This document shows positions 16,769 through 24,172 of a stretch of 64,000 bases of DNA, piece after piece. The stretch is from assembly GCF_900182785.1 (NCBI RefSeq), contig NZ_FXTS01000003.1, positions 186,001 to 250,000 of the forward strand. The letters run 5' to 3'. The stretch is from Oceanospirillum linum. GTDB lineage: Bacteria; Pseudomonadota; Gammaproteobacteria; Pseudomonadales; Halomonadaceae. How positions within the stretch are numbered: the first letter of the stretch is position 1; each line of letters starts with the position of its first letter. A program made the translations under genes and the position numbers. The notes below the pieces were generated by a model. It was not told the DNA's origin, did not search any database, and saw nothing but the letters and a program-made list of their open reading frames with translations.

Positions 16769-16795
16769 TCTTCTATTTGTTTGACAAATAGAAGA
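16769..16795. promoter_or_regulatory. Perfect inverted repeat, likely operator of the GntR/FadR regulator
   Basis: Two perfect 12-nt arms, TCTTCTATTTGT (16769-16780) and ACAAATAGAAGA (16784-16795), separated by TTG. The centre TTGT-TTG-ACAA fits the FadR-subfamily pattern TnGT-N3-ACnA. It lies between the divergent regulator and acuI genes. Confidence 0.75.
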
Positions 16796-16878
16796 ATAAC
16801 CCATTAACCTTAGCAAAAAGCGATCCCGGAAATGAGAAAAGAAGCGATTCATTCCGATAACTAACAAGGTATAGCAAC

Positions 16879-17862
16879 ATGAATAAAGCATTGGTACTGG
16901 AACAAGAAGACAAGAAAACCCTAGCAGGTGTTCGCAATCTGGATACGGCAGAGCTGCCAGAGGGCGATATTCTGGTCAATATCGATTATAGCTCTATGAA
17001 CTATAAAGATGCCCTTGCGGTGACCGGCACCGGAAAAATTGTTCATCAGTTCCCTATGGTTCCGGGTATCGATCTGGCCGGAACCGTTGCTGAATCCGAC
17101 AACCCCAATTACAAAGCCGGTGATACTGTTGTTCTGACCGGCTGGAGTGTTGGAGAGAAATACTGGGGAGGCTATGCTCAGCAGATGCGCCTGCAATCCA
17201 AGTGGCTGGTACCTCTTGCTGAAGGACTGACAGCCAAGCAAGCGATGACAATCGGTACAGCGGGTCTGACCTCTATGCTCTGCGTTATGCGCCTGCAGGA
17301 AAGCGGCCTGAAACCGGAAGACGGCCCTGTGCTGGTCACCGGTGCAACCGGCGGTGTAGGAAGTCTCGCGGTCGCCCTACTGGCTAAAAATGGCTTTGAT
17401 GTTGTCGCCGTCAGCGGTAAAACGGACAGCACGGATTACCTGAAAAAATTGGGTGCCTCAGACGTGCTGCCACGGAGTGAGTTTGAGGACAAAGCCCGGC
17501 CACTGGATAAATCCCGCTGGGCCGGAGCCGTGGATACCGTCGGTGGAGACATTCTGGCTAAGGTATTATCCCAGATGAACTATGATGGCCGCGTGGCAAC
17601 CGTTGGCCTTGCATCCAGTTTCGCCCTGAACACTACCGTTATGCCGTTTATTCTTCGCGGCGTAGATCTGTTGGGCGTTGATAGCGTCATGATCCCTTAC
17701 GAACGTCGCGTTCAGGCCTGGACCCGCTTAGCAAAAGAGTTACCACAGGAAATTATAGATCAGGTGTCAGAAGAGATTTCTCTGGAGCAGCTACCGGAGC
17801 AGGCTCAAAAAATGGTCGAAGGAAAAGTAAAAGGCCGTGTACTGGTAAACCCTAACCTTTAG
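16879..17862 (+). CDS. acuI: Acryloyl-CoA reductase family oxidoreductase (AcuI/YhdH)
   Basis: A 327-residue medium-chain dehydrogenase/reductase of the YhdH/AcuI group, without zinc ligands. The N-terminal GroES-like part contains DYSSMNYKDALAVTG and FPMVPGIDLAGTV; the NADPH-binding fold has VTGATGGVGSLAVALLAK. AcuI enzymes reduce toxic acryloyl-CoA to propionyl-CoA with NADPH and are common in marine bacteria that meet acrylate from DMSP. No DMSP lyase or demethylase gene is present here, so a general detoxification role is equally possible. AAGG lies 9 nt before the ATG. Likely regulated by the divergent GntR protein through the palindrome upstream. Confidence 0.88.
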   Translation: MNKALVLEQEDKKTLAGVRNLDTAELPEGDILVNIDYSSMNYKDALAVTGTGKIVHQFPMVPGIDLAGTVAESDNPNYKAGDTVVLTGWSVGEKYWGGYAQQMRLQSKWLVPLAEGLTAKQAMTIGTAGLTSMLCVMRLQESGLKPEDGPVLVTGATGGVGSLAVALLAKNGFDVVAVSGKTDSTDYLKKLGASDVLPRSEFEDKARPLDKSRWAGAVDTVGGDILAKVLSQMNYDGRVATVGLASSFALNTTVMPFILRGVDLLGVDSVMIPYERRVQAWTRLAKELPQEIIDQVSEEISLEQLPEQAQKMVEGKVKGRVLVNPNL

Positions 17863-17897
17863 TGTCAGGCCGATTTTTTTCTTAACAGGCAGACAAT

Positions 17898-17945
17898 AAA
17901 AAGGCCGCCCGACCCCGGGTTACCGGAGTTGTAGCGGCCTTTTTG
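17898..17945 (+). terminator. Terminator downstream of acuI
   Basis: An 11-bp perfect stem (AAAAAGGCCGC at 17898-17908, GCGGCCTTTTT at 17934-17944) around a GC-rich loop. The flanking A and T runs make it usable from both sides, including for the small gene that converges from 18127. Confidence 0.8.
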
Positions 17946-17998
17946 GCGAATCCCTCCGCAGCTGAACAGGTTCAGCTTACAGCGATAATCCCCCGGAA

Positions 17999-18127
17999 TT
18001 AGCCCAGGAAATAGCGCGACCAGAAAATAGTCGCCGGCAGACAGTTCATACCGATAAGTATCGCCAGGCCTGGAATAAAGTAGATTAAACCAGCTTCGTC
18101 ACGGAATTCTTCGTCATGATGGGACAT
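17999..18127 (-). CDS. Small (42-residue) single-helix membrane protein, unrecognised
   Basis: A 42-codon gene: acidic N-terminus (MSHHDEEFRDEAG), one hydrophobic helix (LIYFIPGLAILIGMNCLPA) and a short aromatic end (TIFWSRYFLG). GAGGAT lies 6-7 nt before the ATG, and the stop falls shortly before the terminator shared with acuI. An FNR-type box stands 75 nt upstream. The predicted topology is N-in with one pass. No family is recognised; small subunits of terminal oxidases or transporters look like this, but there is no such complex nearby. The strong ribosome-binding site, promoter elements and terminator together support a real gene. Confidence 0.65.
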   Translation of the reverse strand: MSHHDEEFRDEAGLIYFIPGLAILIGMNCLPATIFWSRYFLG

Positions 18128-18201
18128 TTCAGATCCTCACAGATTGATTTAAAGGGTGCTGAGACTTGTTTCTTATGAGTCGTTCTTATAGATAAAAGCT
18201 T

Positions 18202-18215
18202 TTGACTTAAATCAA
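18202..18215 (-). promoter_or_regulatory. FNR/Anr box upstream of the small membrane protein
   Basis: Read on the minus strand, TTGATTTAAGTCAA matches TTGAT-N4-ATCAA at nine of ten defined positions. A -10-like TCATAA at 18173-18178 is centred 33 nt downstream, close to the spacing of class II FNR activation. This suggests induction of the 42-residue protein under low oxygen. The gap from here to folM shows no other gene. Confidence 0.55.
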
Positions 18216-18356
18216 ATTATGACGGGCATTTTACGGAGATATGACAAGCTGTCCAGTCCGACTTTAGACCTTATTCAGCTCCGATGCTGCAAGAAAGAGT
18301 ATGGGAGGTACGAAGTGGTGTGGGTCGGGAAATGGTAAGGCCTGCACAAAATCGCA

Positions 18357-19112
18357 TTAAATAACAGAACGCCCGCCTTCTACAGGCAAGACCACCCCGG
18401 TCAGATAGGGGTTATTAAGAATATAATGAATCGTCTGGGTAATAACATCGGCACCGGGCTCGATCTGCAAGGCTGATTTTTTCAACGCTTTCTTCCGGTA
18501 CTCAGCATCATCATCCGGCTGAAACATAATCAGGGCAGGTGCGATAGCATTCACTTTAATATCCGGCGCAAAGCCAGCAGCAAAGGATTGCGTCAAGCTT
18601 TCTAATCCGGCTTTGGTCGCAACATAAGCACCATGTTTTTTCGACCCCTTACACACCACCGCATCGCTCAAGTGAACGATATCCCTGGGGCCATTATGGG
18701 CAAGTAGTAGAGGCTGACACGCCTGATTGATCAGAAACGGTGCCAACATATGAACACTGAACAGATGGTGAAAATTATCGGCAGCCTGACTAAGACTGGC
18801 GTTATCCACACCCTTTTGATCCGGCAACCAATCGGAGGCGTTGTGGATAATAGCCCTGAGGCAGGAGGTTTCTCTTTTCAGGCAAGCAATAAAGTCGAGA
18901 ATACCTGCCTGATCACTGAAGTCTGCCTTTAACGTTGTAACTCCCTTCGCTCTGAGCTGCTCCAGATCAGAGCGCTCAGTGCGATACGTAATAATCACAG
19001 ACTGCCCCTGATCTGCCAGAGCTTCTGCTGCGTGACGACCCAGACGCCGGCCTCCACCGGTAATCAAAACCGGTGCTCTCATATCCGCACTGTTTTTAAC
19101 GTCGGCATTCAT
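18357..19112 (-). CDS. folM: Dihydromonapterin reductase FolM (short-chain dehydrogenase)
   Basis: A 251-residue short-chain dehydrogenase. The cofactor motif TGGGRRLGRHAAEAL near residue 18, HNASDWL, and the catalytic YVATK near residue 163 are all present. The GGGRR glycine loop and the segment VNAIAPALIMFQPDDDAEYR closely resemble E. coli FolM, which reduces dihydromonapterin to tetrahydromonapterin with NADPH and has weak dihydrofolate reductase activity. The partner gene folX is not in the window. It lies 24 nt downstream of the flavoreductase gene on the same strand and may share its transcript. Confidence 0.85.
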   Translation of the reverse strand: MNADVKNSADMRAPVLITGGGRRLGRHAAEALADQGQSVIITYRTERSDLEQLRAKGVTTLKADFSDQAGILDFIACLKRETSCLRAIIHNASDWLPDQKGVDNASLSQAADNFHHLFSVHMLAPFLINQACQPLLLAHNGPRDIVHLSDAVVCKGSKKHGAYVATKAGLESLTQSFAAGFAPDIKVNAIAPALIMFQPDDDAEYRKKALKKSALQIEPGADVITQTIHYILNNPYLTGVVLPVEGGRSVI

Positions 19113-19136
19113 CAGCCTGATACCTCAATCAGAACA

Positions 19137-20162
19137 TTACTTACGCGGAGCGTAAGCAAAAACATCGGAAAAAACACACTCGTCCGATAAGCCATACTGG
19201 ATCAGGGTATCTGTTACGGAGTAGACCATATTGGGCGAGCCACTGGCATAAACCGTCGCATCATCAAATTTACCATGATCCTGAATCATCGCATCATGCA
19301 GCATCCCGACATGGCCGTCCCACTCCTGGTCCGGCAACAGATCGCCCACAACAGGTACAAAATGGAAGTTTTCATATTCCCGCTGCCACTTCTCTGGCAG
19401 CTCTGCCATGTAGAGGTCCTGTGGTCGGCGCGCACCCCAGTATAGATAAAGCTGCTGATCAGCCCCTTGCTCAAACGCTTCTTCCAGTAGTGCTTTCATC
19501 TGGGTGAAACCCGTACCTGCAGCGACAAAAAACGCTTTATCGGTTCCTGTTTGCTTCAGTGTACATTCACCTTTTGGCAGCTCAACCTGAATGCTCTTGC
19601 CTTCCTGTAAGGCCTGCAGTAACAGGCGAGAGTTATCGCGATCCGGTAAGTGTTGAATATGCAGTTCTAACCGACGGCCATCAGGACGATTCGCTATAGA
19701 GAATGCGTTGCGCTCACCATTAGGCAAAATCACCTCAAGATATTGCCCTGCAACATAGTCCGGCACATTGCCAGCAGGCGTTTGCAGCACAACCCGATAA
19801 ACATCGGTATTGTCCAGTAGTTCGATACTTTCAATCTGACAAGCCATAGCCTTCACTATAAATTCTCCTGGTGCCAGTACCCGGCGAAGCAGAATCTCCG
19901 CCGGGCCCTGTGCAAATGCAGTACAAAATAAAAAAGATTCTCCCGGTGCGGCTTTTCTGATACCTGTGGAGGCCCGATAGAAGACAGCCCCATGAATTAA
20001 AGTGCTTTCACACACTTCACAGACACCATTTTTACACCCTCTCAGCAGACGGAACCCCTGCTGTTTTGCAGCCTCTAAAAAATTCTCATCACAGGCCGTA
20101 TTAAAGCTTGCGGCCTTGTTACGACACTCGATTCTGAAGGGGCGTTTATTCTTTATCGTCAT
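19137..20162 (-). CDS. 2Fe-2S ferredoxin/flavin NAD(P)H reductase fusion
   Basis: A 341-residue electron-transfer protein. The N-terminal plant-type ferredoxin domain has cysteines at 43, 48, 51 (RGCKNGVCEVC) and 80. It is followed by a FAD-binding barrel (NAFSIANRP, matching the RxYS-type flavin motif in altered form) and an NAD(P)-binding domain (FVAAGTGFTQMKALLEEA). This arrangement is that of CDP-6-deoxy-glucoseen reductase-like proteins, often found next to ubiD in gammaproteobacteria and sometimes called Fre-like. The 92-nt gap to ubiD and the shared strand suggest an operon and a redox role linked to flavin or ubiquinone metabolism; the exact acceptor is unknown. Confidence 0.8.
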   Translation of the reverse strand: MTIKNKRPFRIECRNKAASFNTACDENFLEAAKQQGFRLLRGCKNGVCEVCESTLIHGAVFYRASTGIRKAAPGESFLFCTAFAQGPAEILLRRVLAPGEFIVKAMACQIESIELLDNTDVYRVVLQTPAGNVPDYVAGQYLEVILPNGERNAFSIANRPDGRRLELHIQHLPDRDNSRLLLQALQEGKSIQVELPKGECTLKQTGTDKAFFVAAGTGFTQMKALLEEAFEQGADQQLYLYWGARRPQDLYMAELPEKWQREYENFHFVPVVGDLLPDQEWDGHVGMLHDAMIQDHGKFDDATVYASGSPNMVYSVTDTLIQYGLSDECVFSDVFAYAPRK

Positions 20163-20254
20163 CCCGATTTACCGCCCCTGGCTTCAATCGTTTTTTTATT
20201 CGCCGCCATCAGGAAGTTCTGCTGGAATACAGGACACATATCCTGAACATCATC

Positions 20255-21736
20255 TCAGGATGAAGCTTTATCAAAAATACCCAGTTCGTCCCAGAGATCA
20301 TCCACACGCTGCTTAACAGCTGCATCCATCTCTATAGGCTCTCCCCACTCACGGTCAGTCTCACCCGGCATCTTATTAGTCGCATCCATCCCCATTTTAG
20401 AACCCAGGCGAGGAATCGGTGAGGCAAAATCCAGATAATCGATCGGTGTATTTTCGATCATAGTCGTATCCCTTGCCGGGTCCATACGGGTAGTGATTGC
20501 CCAGATCACATCCTTCCAGTCCCGCACATTAATATCATCGTCGGTGACGATAACAAATTTGGTGTACATAAACTGGCGCAGGAATGACCAAACCCCCATC
20601 ATCACCCGCTTGGCGTGGCCGGGATACTGCTTCTTCATACTGACCACCGCCATGCGATAAGAGCAGCCTTCCGGTGGCAGATAGAAATCAACGATCTCCG
20701 GAAATTGCTTCTGCAGAATCGGTACAAATACCTCATTCAGTGCAACACCTAACACAGCAGGCTCATCCGGTGGCCGACCTGTATAGGTGCTGTGATAGAT
20801 GGGATCTTTACGATGAGTGATTCGCTCCACCGTAAACACGGGGAAGCTTTCCACTTCGTTGTAATATCCGGTGTGATCGCCAAAGGGACCTTCCGGGGCC
20901 AGCTCACCGGGATAGATATGACCTTCCAGAATAATCTCGGCATTAGCCGGAACCTGCAGATCATTGCCGATACACTTGCCCAGCTCGGTTTTAGAACCCC
21001 GTAGTAAACCGGCAAAAGCATACTCAGACAGCGTATCCGGCACCGGTGTAACCGCACCTAAAATGGTGGCGGGGTCAGCACCCAGAGCGACCGAAATCGG
21101 GAAAGGTTTGCCGGGATGTACCTGCTGCCACTCGCGAAAATCCAGTGCCCCTCCCCGATGGGAAAGCCAACGCATAATAAGTTTATTTTTACCGATCAGC
21201 TGCTGACGATAGATACCCAGATTCTGACGCTCTTTGTGTGGGCCTTTGGTAATCACCAGGGGCCAGGTCACCAGAGGCCCCGCATCACCGGGCCAGCAGG
21301 TCTGAACGGGAATGCTATAGAGGTCAACAGCATCACCTTCGATCACGACTTCCTGGCAGGCCGGGTTACGCACCTTTTTTGGCCCCATACTGAGCACTTT
21401 CTTAAAAACAGGCAGCTTTTCAATGGCATCTTTAAAGCCTTTCGGTGGCTCAGGCTCTTTCAGATAAGCCAGTAGTTTGCCGACATCCCGCAGAGCCGTA
21501 ACGTTATCTTCACCCATCCCCAGAGCCACACGACGAGGAGTACCAAACAGGTTACCCAGAACCGGCATATCGTGACCGACAGGGTTTTCAAACAGTAAAG
21601 CAGGGCCTTCAGCCCGAAGTGTCCGATCGCAGATTTCGGTCATTTCAAGATAGAGATCGACGGGTTTCGAGATGCGCTTTAACTCGCCCATCGCTTCTAA
21701 CTGATCAATAAATTCACGCAGGTCTTTATAACGCAT
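20255..21736 (-). CDS. ubiD: 4-hydroxy-3-polyprenylbenzoate decarboxylase
   Basis: A 493-residue prenylated-FMN-dependent decarboxylase of ubiquinone biosynthesis; it removes the carboxyl group of 3-octaprenyl-4-hydroxybenzoate. Family-typical stretches are MRYKDLREFIDQLEAMGEL at the start, EGPFGDHTGYYNEVESFPVF with the catalytic Glu region in the middle, and VIWAITTRMDPARDT near the C-terminus. The start is set at ATG 21734-21736, where AGGA stands about 7 nt upstream and the N-terminus matches E. coli UbiD. ubiX, which makes the cofactor, is not in the window. Confidence 0.96.
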   Translation of the reverse strand: MRYKDLREFIDQLEAMGELKRISKPVDLYLEMTEICDRTLRAEGPALLFENPVGHDMPVLGNLFGTPRRVALGMGEDNVTALRDVGKLLAYLKEPEPPKGFKDAIEKLPVFKKVLSMGPKKVRNPACQEVVIEGDAVDLYSIPVQTCWPGDAGPLVTWPLVITKGPHKERQNLGIYRQQLIGKNKLIMRWLSHRGGALDFREWQQVHPGKPFPISVALGADPATILGAVTPVPDTLSEYAFAGLLRGSKTELGKCIGNDLQVPANAEIILEGHIYPGELAPEGPFGDHTGYYNEVESFPVFTVERITHRKDPIYHSTYTGRPPDEPAVLGVALNEVFVPILQKQFPEIVDFYLPPEGCSYRMAVVSMKKQYPGHAKRVMMGVWSFLRQFMYTKFVIVTDDDINVRDWKDVIWAITTRMDPARDTTMIENTPIDYLDFASPIPRLGSKMGMDATNKMPGETDREWGEPIEMDAAVKQRVDDLWDELGIFDKASS

Positions 21737-21855
21737 AGATATTCCTGATCTTCCTCTGACAACCGCTGCCAACGGATTTAGACGATATAAGTCATATAGC
21801 TCAACGAAAGCTCACACGAGAATACAGGTCGCGCAAGTTGCTTTCGCCAGATGCG

Positions 21856-21879
21856 AAAAAGGGTAAGCGTTGCTTACCC
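21856..21879 (-). terminator. Terminator downstream of rho
   Basis: An 8-bp perfect stem (GGGTAAGC at 21861-21868, GCTTACCC at 21872-21879) with a 3-nt loop; on the minus strand it is followed by TTTTT (21856-21860). Confidence 0.8.
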
Positions 21880-21929
21880 TCTTATTCAGGCTTTCAAAAA
21901 TATTAAACCGCTCTCTGAGCTTAAAGCAC

Positions 21930-23189
21930 TTACTTACGCTTCATGGCTTCAAAGAATTCATCATTGGTTTTCGTATCTTTCAAGCGATCAATCATAAACT
22001 CTATAGCACCGGTATCTTCCATTGGATTGAGCAGTTTACGCAAAATCCACACACGCTGCAGGCCATCTTCAGTGGTCAGAAGATCCTCGCGACGGGTGCC
22101 GGAGCGGCGGATATTGATTGCCGGATAAACACGTTTCTCAGCTATTTTGCGATCCAGGTGCAGCTCCATATTACCGGTACCTTTAAACTCCTCGAAGATC
22201 ACTTCGTCCATTTTGGAGCCAGTGTCAACAAGAGCGGTCGCGATAATCGTCAGACTGCCACCATGCTCAATATTACGGGCAGCACCAAAGAAGCGCTTTG
22301 GCTTTTCCAGGGCATGAGCATCAACACCACCGGTCAGAACTTTACCGGAGGATGGAATAACGGTGTTGTAAGCACGAGCCAGACGGGTAATCGAGTCCAA
22401 CAGAATCACAACATCTTTTTTGTGTTCTACGAGACGTTTAGCCCGCTCGATCACCATTTCTGCAACCTGAACGTGACGGGCAGGCGGCTCATCAAATGTC
22501 GAAGCGACAACTTCACCCCGAACAGAACGGGTCATCTCAGTAACTTCCTCAGGGCGCTCATCGATCAACAAAACGATCATATGGCACTCAGGGTTATTAC
22601 GGGTGATGGAAGAAGCGATGTTCTGCAACATCAGGGTTTTACCGGCCTTAGGAGGCGATACAATCAGACCACGCTGACCTTTACCCACCGGGGCCACCAG
22701 GTCGATAACCCGGGCCGTAAGATCTTCAGTGGAGCCGTTACCGATCTCCATAATCAGACGTTCATCCGGGAACAGAGGTGTCAGGTTTTCAAACAGGATT
22801 TTGTGTTTGGAGTTTTCCGGCTTGTCAAAGTTAATCTCATTAACTTTCAGCAGGGCGAAATAGCGTTCGCCATCCTTTGGAGGGCGAATTTTACCCGCAA
22901 TGTGGTCGCCCTTGCGCATATTGAAGCGACGAATCTGGCTTGGCGAGACATAGATATCATCCGGGCCGGCCAGGTAAGAGCTATCCGCTGAACGCAGGAA
23001 ACCAAAGCCGTCCTGAAGGATTTCCAGAACACCATCGCCATAGATATCTTCACCGCTCTTAGCGTGTCTTTTCAGGATGGCAAAAATAATATCTTGCTTG
23101 CGTGAGCGAGCAACGTTGTCAATACCCATCTGCTGGGCAAGGTCGATCAATTCTGGGACAGATTTTTGCTTTAATTCGGTAAGATTCAT
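21930..23189 (-). CDS. rho: Transcription termination factor Rho
   Basis: A 419-residue hexameric RNA-dependent ATPase that releases transcripts. It has the normal length: an N-terminal RNA-binding region with a Rho-type GDGVLEILQDGFGFLRSADS segment, a P-loop VSPPKAGKT near residues 176-184, a Walker B region MIVLLIDERPEEVTEM, and the Q/R-loop region. The start MNLTELKQKSVPELIDLAQ is the family standard. The 222-nt leader to trxA contains two hairpins and may hold a leader peptide, consistent with the autoregulation known for rho in enterobacteria. Confidence 0.98.
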   Translation of the reverse strand: MNLTELKQKSVPELIDLAQQMGIDNVARSRKQDIIFAILKRHAKSGEDIYGDGVLEILQDGFGFLRSADSSYLAGPDDIYVSPSQIRRFNMRKGDHIAGKIRPPKDGERYFALLKVNEINFDKPENSKHKILFENLTPLFPDERLIMEIGNGSTEDLTARVIDLVAPVGKGQRGLIVSPPKAGKTLMLQNIASSITRNNPECHMIVLLIDERPEEVTEMTRSVRGEVVASTFDEPPARHVQVAEMVIERAKRLVEHKKDVVILLDSITRLARAYNTVIPSSGKVLTGGVDAHALEKPKRFFGAARNIEHGGSLTIIATALVDTGSKMDEVIFEEFKGTGNMELHLDRKIAEKRVYPAINIRRSGTRREDLLTTEDGLQRVWILRKLLNPMEDTGAIEFMIDRLKDTKTNDEFFEAMKRK

Positions 23190-23350
23190 GGGTCGTTAGG
23201 AGCTTTGGTTTAGGGGCTAGGTTTACGAAAATTCTGGCGAATGGTTTCGTTCAGACTGGGGCTGACCAGCGACTTAATGCCGGTAGCATTATAAGGAGAA
23301 GGCATGCGGAACGCATACAACGAAAAGAAACATACCACTAATAGAGCCAG

Positions 23351-23403
23351 TATGCCAGTCTTTACTGGCATATATTGCGCAGACCCATGAGCCTGCGCAA
23401 TAT
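23351..23403 (-). promoter_or_regulatory. Two adjacent hairpins between trxA and rho
   Basis: Immediately after the trxA stop the minus-strand transcript can form an 11-bp perfect stem (ATATTGCGCAG with CTGCGCAATAT, 23372-23403), then a 9-bp stem (TATGCCAGT with ACTGGCATA, 23351-23372). Neither has a U-tract, so they are more likely RNA-processing, partial-termination or pausing structures than classical terminators. Confidence 0.55.
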
Positions 23404-23411
23404 CTGATCAC

Positions 23412-23738
23412 TTAAAGGTTGCCGTCAAGGAAGGCAGCCAGTTGTGATTTAGACAGGGCACCTACTTTTGTCGCTTCAACGTTACCGTTCTTAAAAAGCA
23501 TCAGTGTAGGGATACCGCGAATACCAAATTTAGGCGGTACATCTGTGTTTTCATCGATATTCAGCTTGCAAACCTTAACCTTGCCTGCATATTCCTGAGC
23601 AATTTCTTCCAGAACAGGGGCGATCATTTTGCAAGGACCACACCACTCAGCCCAGTAATCAACCAGTACAGGAAGATCTGCTTTCAGAACATCATCGTCA
23701 AAAGACGTATCACTAACATTTACAATATTTTCGCTCAT
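23412..23738 (-). CDS. trxA: Thioredoxin 1
   Basis: A 108-residue cytosolic disulfide reductase. The active site WAEWCGPCKMI has Cys33 and Cys36, and the cis-proline loop is GIRGIPTLMLF. Length and sequence are standard. GGAGG lies 6 nt before the ATG. It is upstream of rho on the same strand, the order seen in E. coli and many relatives, and divergent from ppx, another conserved neighbour. Confidence 0.97.
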   Translation of the reverse strand: MSENIVNVSDTSFDDDVLKADLPVLVDYWAEWCGPCKMIAPVLEEIAQEYAGKVKVCKLNIDENTDVPPKFGIRGIPTLMLFKNGNVEATKVGALSKSQLAAFLDGNL

Positions 23739-24091
23739 TTAAATGCCTCCGGGGCAATTTTAGTCGGCTCGAAAGATCCCTGCATAGTGTTAAAACTGCA
23801 TCAACAGCTTATCCAAAAACAAGAACGAGCCTAAGACGGTATAGAGTACAGAAGCCAATCTATCCCTGAGACAGAAACAGTAATGGCATCGGTATCTGAA
23901 TGAATAGCACTATAATAGCACCGGAATGCCTGACGGTAAAAGTTGGAATTAAGCATAAGCTAATAAATAACAGGTCTTGCTAATACACAAACAGAGAGAC
24001 AATGTCCCCTTGTTTGCAGGTAGCTACAAAGCAATCAGAAGAGCCGTTCCAACAGCTGAATCCGCGACGAAACCCTCCGTAAAACAACAGA

Positions 24092-24125
24092 ATGTCATAG
24101 ATTCGTCATGTGACACTTTTATGAT
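24092..24125 (+). promoter_or_regulatory. PhoB box and -10 element of ppx
   Basis: Two seven-base repeats, ATGTCAT (24092-24098) and TCGTCAT (24103-24109), separated by AGAT, match the PhoB consensus CTGTCAT-N4-CTGTCAT at 6/7 and 5/7 positions. Exactly 10 nt after the second repeat stands TATGAT (24120-24125), the usual spacing for PhoB-activated promoters that lack a -35. The rest of the 434-nt trxA-ppx gap (23739-24172) shows no gene. Confidence 0.65.
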
Positions 24126-24172
24126 CGTGCCATAATAAGAGAACTTTCAGCGTGACAGTAAGGCTAGGAATA

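Noticed and set aside
21870..22991. A 373-codon open frame on the + strand opposite rho
   Set aside because: It is the antisense shadow of the conserved rho gene; no ribosome-binding site and no family resemblance.
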